Positions 61,997 to 64,000 of a stretch of DNA of 64,000 nucleotides are shown piece after piece. Origin of the DNA: Heterobilharzia americana (taxonomy: Eukaryota > Platyhelminthes > Trematoda > Strigeidida > Schistosomatidae); the NCBI GenBank assembly GCA_944470555.2, contig OX104128.1:59093257-59157256 (forward strand), in the 5' to 3' direction. Every line of letters begins with the position of its first letter. Position 1 is the stretch's first letter. The position numbers were made by a program, and so were the translations under genes. The notes beneath the pieces are model-generated. The model did no database searches, was not told where the DNA came from, and saw nothing but the letters and a program-made list of their open reading frames with translations.

Positions 61997-62043
61997 GCAC
62001 TGCACAGCTGTTTCGTCCTAGTATGGGACTCCTCAGCAGTGCG
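61997..62043 (-). ncRNA. Hammerhead, all core kept but cleavage C17 changed to G
   Basis: CTGAGGA, GAAA and stem II are intact; stem I GCACTG/CAGTGC is perfect. The triplet is GTG, predicted not to cut. Confidence 0.65.
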
Positions 62044-62153
62044 CACCCACGACCCGGCTAGGGGTCGAACTCAGGACCTTCGGGTTAACCATTCAGCCAC
62101 TGGGTCGGTTTCTAATGGTTCACAATTTCCAACTTCTGTCGATTCGTGGGTGC

Positions 62154-62202
62154 GTACTGCTGAGGAGTCCCATACTAGTTGGACGAAACAGCTGTCCAGT
62201 GC
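62154..62202 (+). ncRNA. Intact hammerhead ribozyme (type I), enlarged stem II loop
   Basis: CTGAGGA, GAAA and GTC are all present. Stem I GTACTG/CAGTGC pairs with one G-U; stem II GTCC/GGAC has a 10-base loop owing to a few extra bases. Predicted active. Confidence 0.72.
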
Positions 62203-62268
62203 TCCCAGATTTTCAATGGTTACCCAAATGATGTCAGTCCATGATGAATGCTACTTATAAATACGATT

Positions 62269-63554
62269 GTACAACTACCGAAAATGATTTGTCGAAAAAA
62301 AAATTTTTCTTTTGAATTAATCTAGTTAAGGCTATGTTGTAACTAAGACATAAAGTGATGTGAAAATAGATTTTCAACTAAAGTATTCTGTTTACATATT
62401 TGTCCTTGAGAAAGACAAATAGATAATAATAGGATACATAAACTAGTTTTTTTTGGGGGGTTATTTGTTTGACCTAATTTTTCAACAATTTGTACTTTTA
62501 TCTTTGAGATTTCACGAAATAAGGATAGTTCAAGGAACAAATGAAATAAATGTATCAAATTAACTAGAAAGGAGCTTTATAAAGAGTGACTTCAAAAGCA
62601 CCCTAGCAACTGTATAAATAACCAATCAGGGTTCAATATTCCGTCTAGTAAAGTACTTCCCGATAAAATAGCGGAATATAATTGGCTATTTCATCAGTTG
62701 CTAGGGTAACCTTTAAAGTCATCCTTTATTAGCAGTATTGTTCGTTTAACCGATAAATATACAATCAAAGACACTTAGTTATGGACTTCTGATTGAGTCA
62801 ATACATATCAGGGGGACAGTGAACTTCAATTATCCTACGTCTCAAAACCATCCGTTAAGGCTCAAAGCCAGATCTCTCAAGTGGCAAGATACTATTGTTA
62901 TCTGGATCATTAGGGTCAATTTCAATGGCTGATACTGTCAACTTCAGTAAGCTATTAAAATATCAGGATTATTCTTCGATCTCATCATAGAAATTAAGTT
63001 AACTACTAGAACTTAACTTGGTAGATGACAACAAACTTACTAGCTGTCAGGGATATTTATAAACGTCAAGTTTTTCGTGCATAACTTTAAGTCAGATTGG
63101 TGTTAAGCTGATAAGATGGATGTACGCGGTAAATAGCATCTAATTTTTCATTGAGGATATCCGAAACTGTCGTGATTACAAGTAACATTCTACTGAAGAT
63201 GACTGTAGTAAGTGGACTAAACCTCGTGTGTTCCAAAGGGTTGACTTTTAGACAAGTTCACAAATATTCATTCATTGTAAGATGTGTCAAATGTTAAATC
63301 TCGATATCATCCAATTTGAAAGCATTGAGTATACGAATACACTCACAACCATTGAGTAACTTATGTCGATCTTGATGAGTACTAATGATCATTACTGTGG
63401 ATCATTTGAATATAATCTGCATTTTGCATGGTTTTTTGTGATTATACGAGTAACTTTAAACGTCACCGTAGTAGTGACTGGAATAGTCAATTAAGTTTCT
63501 CTATTTTGCCTGAAAAAAAAGATTCTCCTATAATCAAGAAGTCTAATTGTTCAT
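62269..63554. other. No gene seen
   Basis: AT-rich. I searched the plus strand for the missing last PAQR exon (FQSHQIFH-like) and did not find it. Confidence 0.5.
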
Positions 63555-63760
63555 TTCAGTAGTTTTTAGAGTTGATACTGGGTTCCAATCTCAGTGGGTT
63601 CAACATCACTCACTTGGGTGCATGCGAATTCAGCTGACGAGTCCCGAATAGAACAAAACATACGTTCTGAATTCCACTGCTAACCATAAAATCCAGGTAT
63701 TATGGAGGTATCCGCATAGTAGCGCATTTCCCAGCAGAGGTTGAGCGATTCGGCCTTGTT
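63555..63760 (+). mobile_element. Smalpha-type hammerhead SINE
   Basis: GGGTTCCAATCTCAG (B-box-like), then the hammerhead and ATTCCACTGCTAACC. The tail resembles that after 53,275 (CAGGTATTATGGAGGTATC...). Confidence 0.7.
63626..63674 (+). ncRNA. Hammerhead relic with extended stem I, GAAA changed to AAAA
   Basis: CTGACGA is kept. Stem I AATTCAG/CTGAATT is a perfect 7-bp stem, with C-to-T and G-to-A changes on opposite strands relative to ATCCAG/CTGGAT. GAAA reads AAAA and stem II is weakened, so it is likely inactive. Confidence 0.6.
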
Positions 63761-64000
63761 TATTATCATTATTTGTCCCCTGGGTTCCTAGTAGAACATA
63801 GAGCTTCAGTAGAACGTCTCCCTTACACTCTCTTCTCTATAGTCTTTTGAACCTAGCTCCACGACTACTCAGAAACTTTCATTTCTTCCTCACATGATCT
63901 CCTCCATGTCACCGTCGCCTTGGACGCCCAACTCGTCATTTCCCCTTTGGATTCCACTCGAGGGCCTGACGTGGCGCATGATGTCTCCAGTCAACCTTCT
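63761..64000 (-). mobile_element. SR2-like RTE 3' end, runs off the window
   Basis: Matches the 3' end of the element at 57,295 onward (GGGTTCCTAGTAGAACATAG near 63,782 against 57,319) with the short-repeat tail at 63,761-63,775. Minus strand; the element continues past 64,000. Confidence 0.85.

Larger units (their letters stand above)
61895..62268. mobile_element. Inverted (tails-outward) CTGAGGA-family SINE pair inserted as one unit
   Basis: The repeat TAAATACGATT (11 bp) at 61,895-61,905 and 62,258-62,268 flanks the unit. Left copy is minus with its head (GAGTTCGACCCC) to about 62,142. Right copy is plus and 5'-truncated, starting near CGTGGGTGCGTACTG. Both tails (GTCCATGATGAAT) face outward. 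Confidence 0.8.

Noticed and set aside
62039..62260. Coding region across the SINE pair
   Set aside because: The frame runs over tRNA-like head and ribozyme sequence of two opposed SINEs; not a protein.

Overview
The window looks like nuclear DNA of a blood fluke (Schistosoma or a close relative). The evidence is the repeat fauna and one host gene. The repeats are an RTE-clade retrotransposon of the SR2 type, CR1/Jockey-like elements, a Penelope-like fragment, a Mutator-like transposase of the Curupira kind, decayed Ty3/gypsy pieces, and many short tRNA-headed repeats carrying the schistosome hammerhead ribozyme. The host gene is a PAQR/adiponectin-receptor gene with one 47-bp intron, a size common in schistosome genes. 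There are no bacterial-type operons. Most long reading frames belong to dead transposons.

Region 1 (1 to about 44,000) is a mosaic of nested, mostly dead elements. Its backbone is a set of almost identical segments, A, B and C. A (5,885-12,289, plus) and B (19,610-26,014, minus) are inverted copies over 6.4 kb whose coordinates add to 31,899 at every checkpoint. B (17,512-23,478) and C (28,154-34,120, plus) are inverted copies over 6.0 kb with coordinate sum 51,632. All carry the same broken CR1-like element with the same stops and frameshifts, so they are segmental duplications and not separate insertions. A and B also share a gypsy reverse-transcriptase relic and a 335-bp LTR-like repeat, and the outer A/B breakpoint falls inside that LTR. 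Smaller modules (M and G) recur in shuffled order at 34,138-35,553. Between these lie a Mutator-like transposase relic (15.2-16.9 kb), a gypsy integrase split by an RTE fragment with a 12-bp target duplication (26.5-28.1 kb), a second CR1-like element (38.0-41.2 kb) and further CR1 pieces (41.8-43.9 kb).

Region 2 (about 44,000 to 64,000) is visibly more AT-rich and looks like ordinary genic DNA. It holds three exons of the PAQR gene (51,505-51,721; 51,769-51,949; 55,123-55,504). Upstream exons and the terminal exon, which should carry the last transmembrane helix and two zinc-binding histidines, are not found here. A complete SR2-like element lies downstream on the opposite strand (57,295-60,535) between 13-bp duplications, followed by a Penelope-like fragment.

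The most unusual feature is a set of hammerhead-bearing short repeats at 48.7-54.5 kb and 61.9-63.7 kb. Three of them are inverted, tails-outward pairs or fold-backs that appear to have been inserted as one unit between 11-13 bp direct repeats. Two ribozymes in the window keep every core nucleotide and a paired stem I. Others show graded decay or compensatory stem changes.
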